The notes beneath the pieces are model-generated. The model saw nothing but the letters and a program-made list of their open reading frames with translations. It was not told the origin of the DNA and made no database searches. 46,252 nt of DNA, taken from the NCBI RefSeq assembly GCF_000520555.1, contig NZ_KI914848.1, positions 19,317-65,568 of the forward strand, in the 5' to 3' direction. This DNA is from Arthrobacter sp. Br18 (GTDB taxonomy: Bacteria; Actinomycetota; Actinomycetes; Actinomycetales; Micrococcaceae). Within the stretch, counting starts at the first letter, position 1. Every line of letters begins with the position of its first letter. The position numbers and the translations under genes are program-made. Below, piece by piece: positions 34,130-43,623 of the stretch.

Positions 34130-35008
34130 GTGCCTGAGGGCCATTCGATCCACCGGCTCGCCCGGCAGTTCACCGCGCTTTTCGTCGGTGAGGAACTTGC
34201 GGTCAGCAGTCCCCAGGGCCGCTTTCTCGCCGGCGCCTCCTGTCTCGACGGACACACCCTGGTCAGCGCCCGGGCCCACGGCAAGCAGCTTTTCCTGCAC
34301 TTCGACTCCGACCTCATCCTGCGGGTCCATCTTGGACTCTATGGGGCATGGACCTTCGGTGGGAACTCCACTTTCAGCGGCTCCTCGAGTATCGGAGCGC
34401 CGCGGCGCAGCAGGGGAACGCAGCCGGGCGCGGTTTCCCCACAGCCGTCCTATACGGGGCCGCCCGCGCCGGTCGGGGCGGTTCGCGTCCGCCTGGTGTC
34501 CGGCTCCGGCTGGGCCGATCTTCGGGGTCCCACCGCGTGCGTGGTCATCACACCCTCCGAGGAGGCGGTGGCCCTGGCCAGACTCGGCCCGGATCCGCTC
34601 CAGGAGGGAGCGGATGCACCGGCCTTCATCGCCAGGCTCCGCTCCAGCGCCAGGGCGACCGGCGTCCAGCTTATGGACCAGTCGGTCATTGCCGGCATCG
34701 GGAACGTCTACCGGGCGGAGCTGCTCTTCCTGCAGCGCATCCACCCGTGGCGTCCGGGCAAGGCAGTGCTGGAATCCGAGGCGCTGGCGCTTTGGGAGGA
34801 CGCAGTGCGGCTCATGGGGGACGGGGTGCGTGAGGGCAGGATCATCACGACGACGACGGAGGCGCGGGACGGCCGGACGAAGAAAGCTGCGCCGCACTAC
34901 GTGTACCGGCGGACAGGGGAGCTGTGCCGCAGGTGCGGTACCGCCATCTCCAGGGCCGACCTGGCAGCACGTACCGTCTACTGGTGTCCGCAATGCCAGC
35001 AGGATTGA
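34130..35008 (+). CDS. Fpg/Nei-family DNA glycosylase (endonuclease VIII-like)
   Basis: A bifunctional DNA glycosylase/AP lyase for oxidised bases. Start GTG gives MPEGHSIHR, with the catalytic Pro2-Glu3 after Met removal; PEGH is the Nei-type form. HGKQLFLHF contains the conserved lysine. The H2TH domain holds QLMDQSVIAGIGNVYRAELLF. The zinc finger C-x2-C-x16-C-x2-C is complete at the C-terminus (LCRRCG to YWCPQC). An insert of about 30 residues, rich in Ser, Gly and Pro (residues about 80-110), interrupts the N-terminal domain and looks disordered. Length is 292 residues. Confidence 0.92.
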   Translation: MPEGHSIHRLARQFTALFVGEELAVSSPQGRFLAGASCLDGHTLVSARAHGKQLFLHFDSDLILRVHLGLYGAWTFGGNSTFSGSSSIGAPRRSRGTQPGAVSPQPSYTGPPAPVGAVRVRLVSGSGWADLRGPTACVVITPSEEAVALARLGPDPLQEGADAPAFIARLRSSARATGVQLMDQSVIAGIGNVYRAELLFLQRIHPWRPGKAVLESEALALWEDAVRLMGDGVREGRIITTTTEARDGRTKKAAPHYVYRRTGELCRRCGTAISRADLAARTVYWCPQCQQD

Positions 35009-35040
35009 GGAGCCGGGTCGGGCTCGGGGCTCCAGACGCA

Positions 35041-35073
35041 CAACAGCCGGTCCCGAAAGGGAACCGGCTGTTG
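35041..35073. terminator. Bidirectional terminator between the Nei-type gene and tRNA-Gly
   Basis: CAACAGCCGGTCCC and GGGAACCGGCTGTTG pair around GAAA with one bulged base. It serves the plus-strand glycosylase gene and the minus-strand tRNA-Gly, which ends 7 bases away. T runs are short. Confidence 0.65.
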
Positions 35074-35079
35074 GATCGG

Positions 35080-35150
35080 AGGGGATGACGGGAATCGAAC
35101 CCGCATCATCAGTTTGGAAGACTGAGGCTTTACCACTAAGCTACATCCCC
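35080..35150 (-). tRNA. tRNA-Gly (anticodon TCC)
   Basis: On the minus strand, acceptor GGGGATG pairs with CATCCCC, the D stem is GCTT/AAGC, the stem CAGTC... loop holds CTTCCAA with anticodon TCC, and the T loop is TTCGATT. The discriminator is U, as usual for bacterial glycine tRNAs. CCA is not encoded. 71 bases. Confidence 0.95.
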
Positions 35151-35261
35151 GGACGCCTCAGGTTTTCGGCCCTCGGAACGCCTATAACTACACCACAGGG
35201 CGCCGGAAATCGCCAAATGTGCAACCGGCCTGAAAAGAACGTACAGTTACAGCTGCAGTTA

Positions 35262-35335
<74 letters not shown>

Positions 35336-35401
35336 CTCTGAAGTCACGGCATGATTTTGTCACTACAGAAACAATCCCAATTATTTCAGGAGTCCTACGC
35401 T

Positions 35402-36862
35402 GTGAAGAGCGCTGTCGAAAACCTTTCCCCCACTCGGGTGAAGCTGAACGTCGAGGTTCCCTTCGAGGAGCTCAAGCCGAGCATCGACAAGGCCTACAAG
35501 ACCATCGCCTCGCAGGTGCAGGTCCCCGGTTTCCGCAAGGGTAAGGTTCCACAGAAGCTGATCGACCAGCGGGTGGGCCGCGGCTACGTCATCGAGACGG
35601 CTGTCAACGACGGACTGAACGGTTTCTACCAGAGCGCCGTGCAGGAGGCTGGAATCCGCCCACTGAGCCGGCCCGAGGTGGAGATCACCGAGGTTCCCGA
35701 TCCCTCGGCCGAGAGCGGCCAACTGCTGTTCACGGTCGAGCTGGATGTCCGCCCGGACATCGACCTTCCCGACTACTCGGGAATCGAAGTCACCGTCGAG
35801 GCCACGGAGGCGTCGGACGCCGACGTCGAGAAGTCACTGGACGAGCTCCGCAGCCGCTTCGGCACGCTCGTCGCCGTCGACCGCCCCGCCAAGGACGGCG
35901 ACTTCCTGACGATCGACCTCACGGCAACGGTCGACGGCGAAGAGGTCGACTCGGCCCAGGACCTTTCCTACCAGATCGGTTCAGCAACCATGCTCGAGGG
36001 CATGGACGAGGCCGTCACCGGTCTGAGCGTCGACGAGACCGCAATCTTCGACACGAAGCTTGCCGGCGGCGAGCACACCGGCGCCGACGCCCAGGTGAAC
36101 GTACTGGTCAAGGCCGTCAAGGAGCGCGAGCTTCCCGAGGTGAACGACGAGTTCGCCCAGTTGGCGAGTGAATTCGACACCGTTGCCGAGCTCCGCGAGG
36201 ATCTTACCAAGCGCGCCTCCGAGAGCAAGCTCATGGACCAGGGCGTCGAGGCCCGCGACAAGGTCCTGGACAGGCTCGTCGAGATGATCGCCGTGCCGGT
36301 GCCCGAGAGTGTCATCGAAGAACAGCTCGAGCAGCACTTCAACGGTGAGAACTCACACTCCGCCGGTGAGGGCCACGACACGGAGGAGCACCGTGCGGAG
36401 ATCCGCACCAACACGGGGCGGGCCTTCCAGAACGAGGTCATCCTTGACGCAGTGGCGGAAAAGGAGGAGGTCGGTGTCAGCCAGAGCGAACTGATCGACT
36501 ACATCGTCTCCACCTCGAGCCAGTACGGCATGGAGCCCAACCAGTTCGCGCAGATGCTCGATTCGAGCGGACAGGTACCGATGATCGTCGGGGAAGTTCG
36601 CCGCCGCAAGGCCCTCGCCAAGGTGCTTGAACTCGCGACCGTGACGGACACCGCCGGTGCGGTGGTCGACCTCAGCGAATTCGTTCGCGCCGAGGACGAG
36701 GACGCCGAGACCATCACGGCCGACGACGTCGTGCAGTCGGACCAGGCGGTCGAGGAGGCTCCAGTCGACGAAGCTCCAGTCGATGAGAACGCCGGAAACG
36801 ACACCGCAGGTGGCGACACTCCTGCCGAGAACACCGACGACGAGGCAGCCGCCCGCGCCTGA
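35402..36862 (+). CDS. tig: Trigger factor
   Basis: Ribosome-bound chaperone and peptidyl-prolyl isomerase that meets new proteins at the exit tunnel. The ribosome-binding signature GFRKGKVP is near residue 44. The central PPIase domain covers about residues 160-240 ([19 protein letters not shown]), and the helical C-terminal domain follows to about 430. The last 55 residues are an acidic tail rich in Glu, Asp and Ala with a VDEAPVDE duplication. GTG 35402 follows AGGAG by 9 bases and gives the normal start [15 protein letters not shown]. 486 residues. It heads the tig-clpP1-clpP2-clpX block. Confidence 0.95.
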   Translation: MKSAVENLSPTRVKLNVEVPFEELKPSIDKAYKTIASQVQVPGFRKGKVPQKLIDQRVGRGYVIETAVNDGLNGFYQSAVQEAGIRPLSRPEVEITEVPDPSAESGQLLFTVELDVRPDIDLPDYSGIEVTVEATEASDADVEKSLDELRSRFGTLVAVDRPAKDGDFLTIDLTATVDGEEVDSAQDLSYQIGSATMLEGMDEAVTGLSVDETAIFDTKLAGGEHTGADAQVNVLVKAVKERELPEVNDEFAQLASEFDTVAELREDLTKRASESKLMDQGVEARDKVLDRLVEMIAVPVPESVIEEQLEQHFNGENSHSAGEGHDTEEHRAEIRTNTGRAFQNEVILDAVAEKEEVGVSQSELIDYIVSTSSQYGMEPNQFAQMLDSSGQVPMIVGEVRRRKALAKVLELATVTDTAGAVVDLSEFVRAEDEDAETITADDVVQSDQAVEEAPVDEAPVDENAGNDTAGGDTPAENTDDEAAARA

Positions 36863-36895
36863 TCCACGGACCGGAACACAAAGTACGCAGCAACG

Positions 36896-36931
36896 AAAGC
36901 ACCGCCGCCCGCCCGGGCGGCGGTGCTTTGT
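36896..36931 (+). terminator. Terminator of tig
   Basis: AAAGCACCGCCGCCCG (36896-36911) and CGGGCGGCGGTGCTTT (36914-36929) are a perfect 16-bp inverted repeat ending in a short T run, 34 bases after the tig stop. Confidence 0.85.
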
Positions 36932-36966
36932 CGTTGACGCTTTGTCGTTGACGCTTTGTCGTTGAC
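36925..36966 (+). repeat. Three 14-base direct repeats after the tig terminator
   Basis: GCTTTGTCGTTGAC occurs three times head to tail (36925-36938, 36939-36952, 36953-36966), starting inside the terminator stem. GGTCCGCTCCGG then appears at 36967-36978 and 37009-37020. The 318 bases between tig and clpP1 hold these repeats, the ClgR-like box, a -10 box and no gene. Confidence 0.9.
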
Positions 36967-37057
36967 GGTCCGCTCCGGACGGAGTGTCCCTGACGCTCGG
37001 TCCCTGACGGTCCGCTCCGGGGACCGAGCAGCCACCGTTACGGCGGCCCCACCGCTG

Positions 37058-37075
37058 GTGCGCCGTCAGCGAACA
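37058..37075 (-). promoter_or_regulatory. Putative ClgR-binding site upstream of clpP1P2
   Basis: The minus strand reads TGTTCGCTGACGGCGCAC. Against the consensus I recall for corynebacterial ClgR, WNNWCGCYNANRGCGWWS, only one position differs. Its centre is about 59 bases upstream of the predicted clpP1 transcription start, a normal place for an activator. The clgR gene itself is not in this window. Confidence 0.5.
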
Positions 37076-37112
37076 GTGTCCGGAGCGGGAGCAAAACAGT
37101 TCCGGCGCGGGT

Positions 37113-37118
37113 TAGTGT
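37113..37118 (+). promoter_or_regulatory. -10 box of clpP1P2
   Basis: TAGTGT about 60 bases before the ATG of clpP1, downstream of the ClgR-like box. The -35 is poor, as expected for an activated promoter. Confidence 0.4.
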
Positions 37119-37180
37119 CCAGTGAGAGATAAACGGCCGGGCGGTTCCCCCGGGAATCGGCCCGCCAGAGTGAGAGGTCA

Positions 37181-37810
37181 ATGAGAATGCCTACCGAACC
37201 AACCACACCCAGCATGGCCAGCCCGGAAGCGGCCGGCCGTGACGACTACATCTACAACCGGCTCCTCAAGGAGCGCATCATCTGGCTTGGTTCAGAGGTC
37301 CGCGACGACAACGCGAACGCCATCTGTTCACAGCTGCTGCTGCTCTCGGCGGAGGATCCCGACCGCGACATCTTCCTGTACATCAACTCGCCCGGTGGCT
37401 CGGTGACCGCGGGTATGGCGATCTACGACACCATGCAGTTCATCCCGAACGACGTCGTCACGGTGGCCACAGGCCTCGCCGCCTCCATGGGACAGTTCCT
37501 CCTGTCCTCGGGAACCAAGGGCAAGCGGTACGCGACGCCCCACGCCCGTATCCTCATGCACCAGCCGTCCGGCGGCATCGGCGGAACAGCCACCGACATC
37601 CGTATCCAGGCCGAGCTGATCCTGCACATGAAGCGGGTCATGGCCGAGCTGACCGCAGAGCAGACAGGTCAGACCGTGGAGAAGATCCTGGTCGATAACG
37701 ACCGCGACAAGTGGTTCACTGCGCAGGAGGCCCTCGACTACGGCTTCTTCGACCACATCTCAGCCCACGCCGGATCGGTTTCCGGCGGCGGCGGCACCCA
37801 GAGCGCCTAG
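37181..37810 (+). CDS. clpP1: ATP-dependent Clp protease proteolytic subunit ClpP1
   Basis: A 209-residue serine protease subunit. Catalytic residues are Ser102 in GLAASMGQF, His127 in ILMHQP and Asp176 in [31 protein letters not shown] is the oligomer and substrate groove. GAGAGG precedes the ATG. In actinobacteria ClpP1 and ClpP2 form a mixed ring of two heptamers. clpP2 follows after 51 bases in the same operon. Confidence 0.95.
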   Translation: MRMPTEPTTPSMASPEAAGRDDYIYNRLLKERIIWLGSEVRDDNANAICSQLLLLSAEDPDRDIFLYINSPGGSVTAGMAIYDTMQFIPNDVVTVATGLAASMGQFLLSSGTKGKRYATPHARILMHQPSGGIGGTATDIRIQAELILHMKRVMAELTAEQTGQTVEKILVDNDRDKWFTAQEALDYGFFDHISAHAGSVSGGGGTQSA

Positions 37811-37861
37811 GCCTCGCACCAGCTCCTCCCTCCTCCACCAGGCTTTCCACCAGGAGACATC

Positions 37862-38536
37862 ATGAACCACGATTTCCATGCGGCCGCGGGCTCCCGGGCA
37901 ATCAACCTGCCCACCGATCGCTACATCCTTCCCCAGTTCGAGGAGCGCACGCCCTACGGCTTCAAGCGCCAGGATCCGTACACCAAGCTGTTCGAGGACC
38001 GCATCATCTTCCTCGGCACCCAGGTCGACGATGCCTCGGCTGATGACGTGATGGCCCAGCTCCTCGTGCTCGAATCCACGGACCCCGAGCGCGACATCAC
38101 CCTGTACATCAACTCGCCGGGCGGATCCTTCACCGCCATGACCGCCATCTACGACACGATGCAGTTCATCCGGCCCGAGGTGCAGACGGTATGCCTCGGC
38201 CAGGCCGCGAGTGCCGCGGCCGTCCTGCTGGCGGCGGGTGCACCGGGCAAGCGCCTGGCGCTTCCGAACGCCCGTGTCCTCATCCACCAGCCGGCGCTGT
38301 CCGGCGGCCAGGGTGGACAGGCGTCCGACCTCGAGATCCAGGCCAATGAGGTCATGCGCATGAGGACCTGGCTCGAGGACACGATCGCCCTGCACAGCGG
38401 GCGCGATGCGGAGCAGGTCAACCGCGACATCGAGCGCGACAAGATCCTCACCGCGGCTGATGCGGTGGAGTACGGGCTGGTGGACGAGGTCCTCGCCTCA
38501 CGCAAGATGGTCCCGCCGAAGATCAACACCCCGTAA
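37862..38536 (+). CDS. clpP2: ATP-dependent Clp protease proteolytic subunit ClpP2
   Basis: A 224-residue paralogue of ClpP1, with catalytic Ser117 in GQAASAAAV, His142 in VLIHQP and Asp193 in [12 protein letters not shown]. An N-terminal extension of about 40 residues ([20 protein letters not shown]) is longer than in ClpP1 and is usual for ClpP2, being cut on assembly. AGGAGA lies 6 bases before ATG. In mycobacteria ClpP2 is the subunit that docks ClpX or ClpC; the same is inferred here. Confidence 0.95.
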   Translation: MNHDFHAAAGSRAINLPTDRYILPQFEERTPYGFKRQDPYTKLFEDRIIFLGTQVDDASADDVMAQLLVLESTDPERDITLYINSPGGSFTAMTAIYDTMQFIRPEVQTVCLGQAASAAAVLLAAGAPGKRLALPNARVLIHQPALSGGQGGQASDLEIQANEVMRMRTWLEDTIALHSGRDAEQVNRDIERDKILTAADAVEYGLVDEVLASRKMVPPKINTP

Positions 38537-38613
38537 CGGACCCTGCGGGGGACACCCCGCCGGGCACGTTCCCGGGGAAGGCATTCCCCGCAGGGGCGGA
38601 AAAACCGCGCTGG

Positions 38614-38651
38614 AGTGCCCGTGGTGCCGATCGGACCCACGGGCACTTCGT
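38614..38651 (+). terminator. Probable terminator of clpP1P2
   Basis: AGTGCCCGTGG (38614-38624) pairs perfectly with CCACGGGCACT (38637-38647), followed by TCGTT. A second GC-rich inverted repeat (CCTGCGGGG with CCCCGCAGG) lies just upstream at about 38544-38596. Confidence 0.6.
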
Positions 38652-38720
38652 TACTGATTCGCTCCGGCATGTGGCCTAGAGTGGACGTAGCAACCACGTA
38701 CCACGTAAGGGGACTGACAC

Positions 38721-40013
38721 ATGGCTCGCATTGGTGAGAGCACAGATCTGCTGAAGTGCTCTTTCTGCGGAAAAAGCCAGAAGCAGGTTCGCAAGCTGAT
38801 CGCAGGTCCCGGAGTTTACATCTGCGACGAATGCATCGAGCTGTGTAACGAGATCATCGAGGAGGAGCTGTCCGAGGTGGCCGACCTCGGGACTTTCGAA
38901 CTTCCCAAGCCGCGGGAGATCTTCGACTTCCTGCAGGAATATGTGGTGGGGCAGGAGCCGGCGAAGCGTTCTCTGGCCGTGGCCGTCTACAACCACTACA
39001 AACGCATCCAGTCCGGCAGTGCCCCCCGCGCCGCGGGCACCCTGGCCGACGTCGCCGAGGCCGAGGACGTCGAAATCGCGAAGTCGAACATCCTTCTGAT
39101 CGGCCCGACGGGTTGCGGCAAGACGTACCTCGCGCAGACGCTGGCACGCAGGCTCAACGTGCCCTTTGCTGTCGCCGATGCAACCGCCCTCACGGAGGCC
39201 GGCTATGTGGGCGAGGACGTCGAGAACATCCTGCTCAAGCTCATCCAGGCTGCGGACTACGACGTCAAGAAGGCCGAGCAGGGCATCATCTATATCGACG
39301 AGATCGACAAGATTTCCCGCAAGAGCGAGAACCCCTCGATCACCCGCGATGTGTCGGGGGAGGGCGTGCAGCAGGCGCTCCTGAAGATCCTCGAGGGCAC
39401 CGTTGCGTCAGTTCCCCCGCAGGGCGGACGGAAGCACCCGCACCAGGAATTCATCCAGATCGACACCACGAACGTACTCTTCATCGTCGCGGGAGCCTTC
39501 GCCGGGCTCGAGGAAATCATTGGGTCCCGTGCAGGTCGCAAGGGCATCGGTTTCGGTGCCCCGTTGAGTTCCCTCAAGAATGAAGAGGCAAGCTACGGCG
39601 ACGTGATGCCGGAGGATCTTCTGAAGTTCGGGCTGATCCCGGAATTCATCGGACGCCTTCCCGTCATCACCACCGTCACTCACCTGGATCGGCCGGCACT
39701 GATGCAGATCCTGACCGAACCCAAGAACGCCCTGATGAAGCAGTACCAGAAGATGTTCCAGCTCGACGGCGTGGAGCTCAGCTTCGACCCGAAGGCACTT
39801 GAGGCGATCGCCGATCTCGCGTTGGAGCGTGGCACCGGAGCGCGAGGCCTGCGCGCCATCATGGAGGAAGTCCTTCTGCCGGTCATGTTCGACCTGCCGA
39901 GCCGCAGCGATGTGGCCTCGGTCGTCATCACCGCCGACGTCGTCGCCAAGAAGGCCGACGCAACGCTCATCTCCCACGAGGTCGTCGCCAAGCGCCGCAC
40001 GAAGTCCGCCTGA
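38721..40013 (+). CDS. clpX: ATP-dependent Clp protease ATP-binding subunit ClpX
   Basis: A 430-residue AAA+ unfoldase that feeds substrates into ClpP. The N-terminal zinc-binding domain has Cys13, Cys16, Cys35 and Cys38. Walker A is GPTGCGKT, Walker B is [10 protein letters not shown], the pore loop region follows in GYVGEDVEN, and the ClpP-docking loop has the IGF tripeptide in [24 protein letters not shown] is the sensor-2 block. AAGGGGA lies 7 bases before ATG, and TAGAGT at 38677 is a likely -10 box, so clpX has its own promoter after the clpP2 terminator. Confidence 0.96.
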   Translation: MARIGESTDLLKCSFCGKSQKQVRKLIAGPGVYICDECIELCNEIIEEELSEVADLGTFELPKPREIFDFLQEYVVGQEPAKRSLAVAVYNHYKRIQSGSAPRAAGTLADVAEAEDVEIAKSNILLIGPTGCGKTYLAQTLARRLNVPFAVADATALTEAGYVGEDVENILLKLIQAADYDVKKAEQGIIYIDEIDKISRKSENPSITRDVSGEGVQQALLKILEGTVASVPPQGGRKHPHQEFIQIDTTNVLFIVAGAFAGLEEIIGSRAGRKGIGFGAPLSSLKNEEASYGDVMPEDLLKFGLIPEFIGRLPVITTVTHLDRPALMQILTEPKNALMKQYQKMFQLDGVELSFDPKALEAIADLALERGTGARGLRAIMEEVLLPVMFDLPSRSDVASVVITADVVAKKADATLISHEVVAKRRTKSA

Positions 40014-40131
40014 CCTGAGCCGATCGATCGCCACCCGGCGGTAATGCCCCGAAATGGAATAGGTTGCTCCCCGCCCCGGTTGCACCTATCAGAGGCATAT
40101 CGCCTGACCGACGATTACGAGGAGTTCCTTC

Positions 40132-40749
40132 ATGAGCGAGTCAACCGCTGTTGAGAAAGCCGATTTCTGGTTCGACCCCCTGTGCCCTTTCGCGTGGATC
40201 ACGTCCCGCTGGATGGGGGAGGTGGAGCAGGTCCGCAGCATCAGCGTCGATTGGCACGTCATGAGCCTCGCCGTCCTTAATGAGGGGCGCGACCTTCCTG
40301 CTGACTACCAGGAGCTGATGAGCAAGGGCTGGGCACCGGTGCGCGTCATCGTCGCGGCCCAGGAGCTGCACGGCCCCCAGCACGTCAAGAACCTGTATGA
40401 CGCCATGGGCACCCGCATCCACGATGAGGGCAACAAGGACTTCGACGCGGTGATCGCCGAGTCCCTCGAGGAGGTCGGCCTGCCCGCGGAACTTGCTGCG
40501 TTCGGATCGACCGATGAGTACGACACCCAGCTCCGCGCGTCGCACCAGGACGGTATCGACCGCGTGGGCGACGACGTCGGTACCCCCGTGGTGGCGTTCA
40601 ACGGGACCGCGTTCTTCGGCCCGGTCCTCACGAAGATTCCCCGCGGCGAGCAGGCCGGGCGGATCTTCGACGGCGCCGTCCTGATGTCCGAGTTCCCCGA
40701 GTTCTTCGAACTCAAGCGGTCACGCACCGGAAGCCCCGAGTTCAACTGA
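40132..40749 (+). CDS. DsbA-family protein, mycothiol-dependent nitroreductase (Rv2466c-like)
   Basis: A 205-residue thioredoxin-fold protein. The N-terminal DFWFDPLCPFAWITSRWM is the hallmark of the Rv2466c group, in which a cysteine reacts with mycothiol. The active site here reads C-P-F-A, with no second cysteine, so a monothiol mechanism is implied. A helical insert lies in the middle, and the cis-proline region is VGTPVVAFNG. GAGGAG precedes the ATG. A strong terminator follows. Role in nitro-compound and oxidant detoxification is inferred from the family. Confidence 0.85.
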   Translation: MSESTAVEKADFWFDPLCPFAWITSRWMGEVEQVRSISVDWHVMSLAVLNEGRDLPADYQELMSKGWAPVRVIVAAQELHGPQHVKNLYDAMGTRIHDEGNKDFDAVIAESLEEVGLPAELAAFGSTDEYDTQLRASHQDGIDRVGDDVGTPVVAFNGTAFFGPVLTKIPRGEQAGRIFDGAVLMSEFPEFFELKRSRTGSPEFN

Positions 40750-40753
40750 CGGG

Positions 40754-40786
40754 AGCGGCCCCGCCGATCCGGCGGGGCCGCTTTTT
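40754..40786. terminator. Bidirectional terminator between the nitroreductase gene and valS
   Basis: AGCGGCCCCGCC (40754-40765) pairs with GGCGGGGCCGCT (40771-40782) around GATCC, then TTTTT follows. It lies between two convergent genes; the T tract favours the plus strand. Confidence 0.85.
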
Positions 40787-40806
40787 CCTGACGATAGTCC
40801 GCCGCC

Positions 40807-43431
40807 TTACTCCACCGGTTGCGGTGCCAGCTCCACGTCGCTGACCCTGAGCTCTCCCGACCCCTCGGCAAGCAGGAGCGCACGCACGTTCCCCGCGGCC
40901 TTGAGGTCCTCCAGGCCGGCGGCAAGCTGCGCCATTTGCTGCGGAGATGCGGCCACCAGGGCGGACAGGACCTCTGTCCGCTGCTTCGTCCTCGCCTCGG
41001 ACTTCGCCTTGCGGATGCCGCCGAGGGCGAGTGCCACGGAGGTCAGGACAGCAGGGTCAGTCCCGGCAGGAAGCCCGTCCAGCGCCGTCGACGAGGGCCA
41101 TGCGGCGGTGTGCACCGAGCCTGCACGCCACCAGCTCCATACTTCTTCGGTAGCGAAGGGCAGGAAGGGTGCGAAGAGTCGGAGCAGAGCGTCGAGCGTG
41201 GTGGCCAGCGCCGTGAGGACCGACTCCTTGCCCGCCTCGCCCGCCGCTCCGTAGGCGCGGTCCTTCACGAGTTCCACGTAGTCATCGGTGAAGGTCCAGA
41301 AGAATGCTTCGGTCAGCTGCAGCGCCCGGGCGTAGTCATAGCGCTCGAAGGCCGTCGTGGCCTGTGCAGTGACGTCGCGCAGTTGCGCCAGGAGGGCATG
41401 GTCGAGGGGATAGGTGACCAGTGCCAGCGCTTCCGGTGCGGCCGAACGCTCGGTGGCGCCGAGATTCAGCACGAACTTCGAGGCGTTGAGCAGCTTGATG
41501 GCCAGCCTGCGGCCGATTTTCATCTGGGCGACCTCGTAGGCAGTGTCGACGCCCAGTTTGGCGGATGCCGCCCAGTAGCGCACGGCGTCCGCCCCGAACT
41601 GCTCCAGCACGTCGGTCGGCACCACCACGTTGCCCTTCGACTTCGACATCTTCTTCCGGTCGGGGTCGAGGATCCAGCCGGACAGGGCCGCGTGCCGCCA
41701 CGGGGGCGAGTCCTGCAGCGCATCGGCACGCACCGCCGTGGAGAACAGCCAGGTGCGGATGATGTCGTGTCCCTGGGGACGCAGGTCGAACGGGAACACT
41801 TTGGCGAACAGGTCCTCGTCCCGCTCCCACCCGCCGACGATCTGCGGCGTCAGCGAGGAGGTGGCCCAGGTGTCGAAGACGTCGCTGTCACCGATGAAGC
41901 CGCCCGGTCGGTTCCGTTGGCCCTCGTCGAAGCCGGGTGCGGGCTCGGCAGCGGGATCGACAGGTAGGGTTTCCAGGGCCGGAACGATCGGCGCCTCGTA
42001 GTCGGGCTCGCCCATCCCGTCGAGGCGGTACCAGACGGGCACGGGGACGCCGAAGAAGCGCTGTCGGGAGACAAGCCAGTCCCCGTTGAGACCCTCGATC
42101 CAGTTCTCGTACCGGGAGCGCATGAAGGGCGGGTGGAACTCGATCTCCCGGCCGCGCTGGATCAGGCGTTCGCGCTTCATGGCGTCGCGCCCCCCGTTGC
42201 GGATGTACCACTGGCGGCTCGTCACCACCTCGAGCGGCTTATCGCCCTTCTCGTAGAAGTTCACGGGATGCGTGATCTTCTTCGGTTCGCCGTCGAGGTC
42301 GCCGCTGGCGCGCAGGAGCTCGACGGCGGCCTCCTTGGCACTGAAGATGGTCTTGCCGGCCAGCGCTTCGTAATTCCTGCGGGCCTCCGCCGTTTTGATC
42401 CACTCCGGGGTTTCGCTGCGGATTCGCCCGTCGCGGCCGACGACGGCGCGCGTTGGCAGCTGGAGTTCCCGCCACCAGGTGACGTCCGTGGGGTCACCGA
42501 AGGTGCAGATCATCGCGATACCGCTGCCCTTGTCGGGCTTGGCGAGGGGGTGCGCCTTGATTTCCACCTCGACGCCGAACAGGGGGGTGGTCACCGTGGT
42601 GCCGAACAGCGGCTTGTAGCGTTCGTCGTCCGGGTGGGCCACCAGGGCCACGCACGCCGGCAGGAGCTCGGGGCGCGTGGTCTCGATGTGGACCTGCCGG
42701 CCGTCGGGGGCAGAAAACGCGATCCGGTGATACGCCCCGGCCTGCTCACGGTCCTCGACCTCGGCCTGGGCCACCGCAGTGCGGAACGTGACGTCCCAGA
42801 GCGTGGGCGCTTCGGCGAGGTACGCGTCTCCGGCGCTGAGGTTGTCGAGGAAGGCCCGCTGTGACACGGCACGCGAGGTGTCGTCGATGGTGCGGTAGGT
42901 CAGGTTCCAGTCGACGGAGAGCCCCAGGGTGCTGAAGAGGTCCTCGAAGACCTTCTCGTCCTCGACCGCGAGCTCCTCGCACAACCCGATGAAGGTGCGC
43001 CGGGAGACGGCGTCGAAGTCGCGCTGGTTCTTCGCCGGCTCGGCGGGAGGCCGGTAATCGGCGTCGTAGGGAACCGACGGGTCGCAGCGCACACCGTAGT
43101 AGTTCTGGACCCGGCGTTCGGTGGGCAGGCCGTTGTCATCCCACCCCATCGGGTAGAACACGTTCTTGCCCTGCATCCGGTGGAAGCGGGCCAGAACGTC
43201 GGTCTGCGTGTAGGAGAACATATGACCTACGTGAAGTGAACCGGATGCCGTGGGAGGAGGGGTGTCGATCGAGTAGACGGCGTCCCGCGTGGTGTCCCGG
43301 TCGAAGGAGTAGGTGCCGTTATCCCGCCACTGCCGGGCGAGCCGGTGCTCGAGACCTTCCAGGGCGGGCTTGTCGGGAACGGTGACGGGCGGGGAGGAGG
43401 GCGTGTCTGTGCCCTGAGTAGGATCGGCCAT
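40807..43431 (-). CDS. valS: Valine-tRNA ligase
   Basis: A class I aminoacyl-tRNA synthetase of 874 residues. The HIGH-type motif is GSLHVGHMF, preceded by DTPPPTAS, and the KMSKS motif is KKMSKSKGN. The editing domain is inserted between them ([26 protein letters not shown]). [13 protein letters not shown] is the usual downstream block. The anticodon-binding domain and a short C-terminal tail complete it. ATG 43431 and ATG 43440 are three codons apart and both possible. The N-terminus has a short disordered extension. It is monocistronic here and ends at a shared terminator. Confidence 0.95.
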   Translation of the reverse strand: MADPTQGTDTPSSPPVTVPDKPALEGLEHRLARQWRDNGTYSFDRDTTRDAVYSIDTPPPTASGSLHVGHMFSYTQTDVLARFHRMQGKNVFYPMGWDDNGLPTERRVQNYYGVRCDPSVPYDADYRPPAEPAKNQRDFDAVSRRTFIGLCEELAVEDEKVFEDLFSTLGLSVDWNLTYRTIDDTSRAVSQRAFLDNLSAGDAYLAEAPTLWDVTFRTAVAQAEVEDREQAGAYHRIAFSAPDGRQVHIETTRPELLPACVALVAHPDDERYKPLFGTTVTTPLFGVEVEIKAHPLAKPDKGSGIAMICTFGDPTDVTWWRELQLPTRAVVGRDGRIRSETPEWIKTAEARRNYEALAGKTIFSAKEAAVELLRASGDLDGEPKKITHPVNFYEKGDKPLEVVTSRQWYIRNGGRDAMKRERLIQRGREIEFHPPFMRSRYENWIEGLNGDWLVSRQRFFGVPVPVWYRLDGMGEPDYEAPIVPALETLPVDPAAEPAPGFDEGQRNRPGGFIGDSDVFDTWATSSLTPQIVGGWERDEDLFAKVFPFDLRPQGHDIIRTWLFSTAVRADALQDSPPWRHAALSGWILDPDRKKMSKSKGNVVVPTDVLEQFGADAVRYWAASAKLGVDTAYEVAQMKIGRRLAIKLLNASKFVLNLGATERSAAPEALALVTYPLDHALLAQLRDVTAQATTAFERYDYARALQLTEAFFWTFTDDYVELVKDRAYGAAGEAGKESVLTALATTLDALLRLFAPFLPFATEEVWSWWRAGSVHTAAWPSSTALDGLPAGTDPAVLTSVALALGGIRKAKSEARTKQRTEVLSALVAASPQQMAQLAAGLEDLKAAGNVRALLLAEGSGELRVSDVELAPQPVE

Positions 43432-43500
43432 ACCCGCCATTCTGCCATTCAAACCGTGCGGTACGAGGCGCCCGATCCTACGTCGGGGGATTTTCCGCCT

Positions 43501-43559
43501 GCGGCACGGACGCGGCACGGGATGCTGCACGGATGCGGCACGGACGCGGCACGGGATGC
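43501..43559. repeat. 34-base direct repeat between valS and the SDR gene
   Basis: A 25-base sequence at 43501-43525 recurs exactly at 43535-43559; the spacing is 34 bases. Both copies are built from the smaller unit GCGGCACGGA. It lies in the divergent valS-SDR gap (43432-43623), which otherwise shows only the SDR -10 box. Confidence 0.85.
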
Positions 43560-43611
43560 GGCGCTCGCGCTAGGAGGCTCGTCCAACGGCACGCGCAGGC
43601 AGTCCTCTGGC

Positions 43612-43617
43612 TAGAGT
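43612..43617 (+). promoter_or_regulatory. -10 box, probable leaderless start of the SDR gene
   Basis: TAGAGT 6 bases before the ATG at 43624. Confidence 0.5.
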
Positions 43618-43623
43618 GGATCC

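Noticed and set aside
36925-36966. CRISPR-like array
   Set aside because: Units are only 14 bases, directly adjacent, without spacers, and no cas gene is present.
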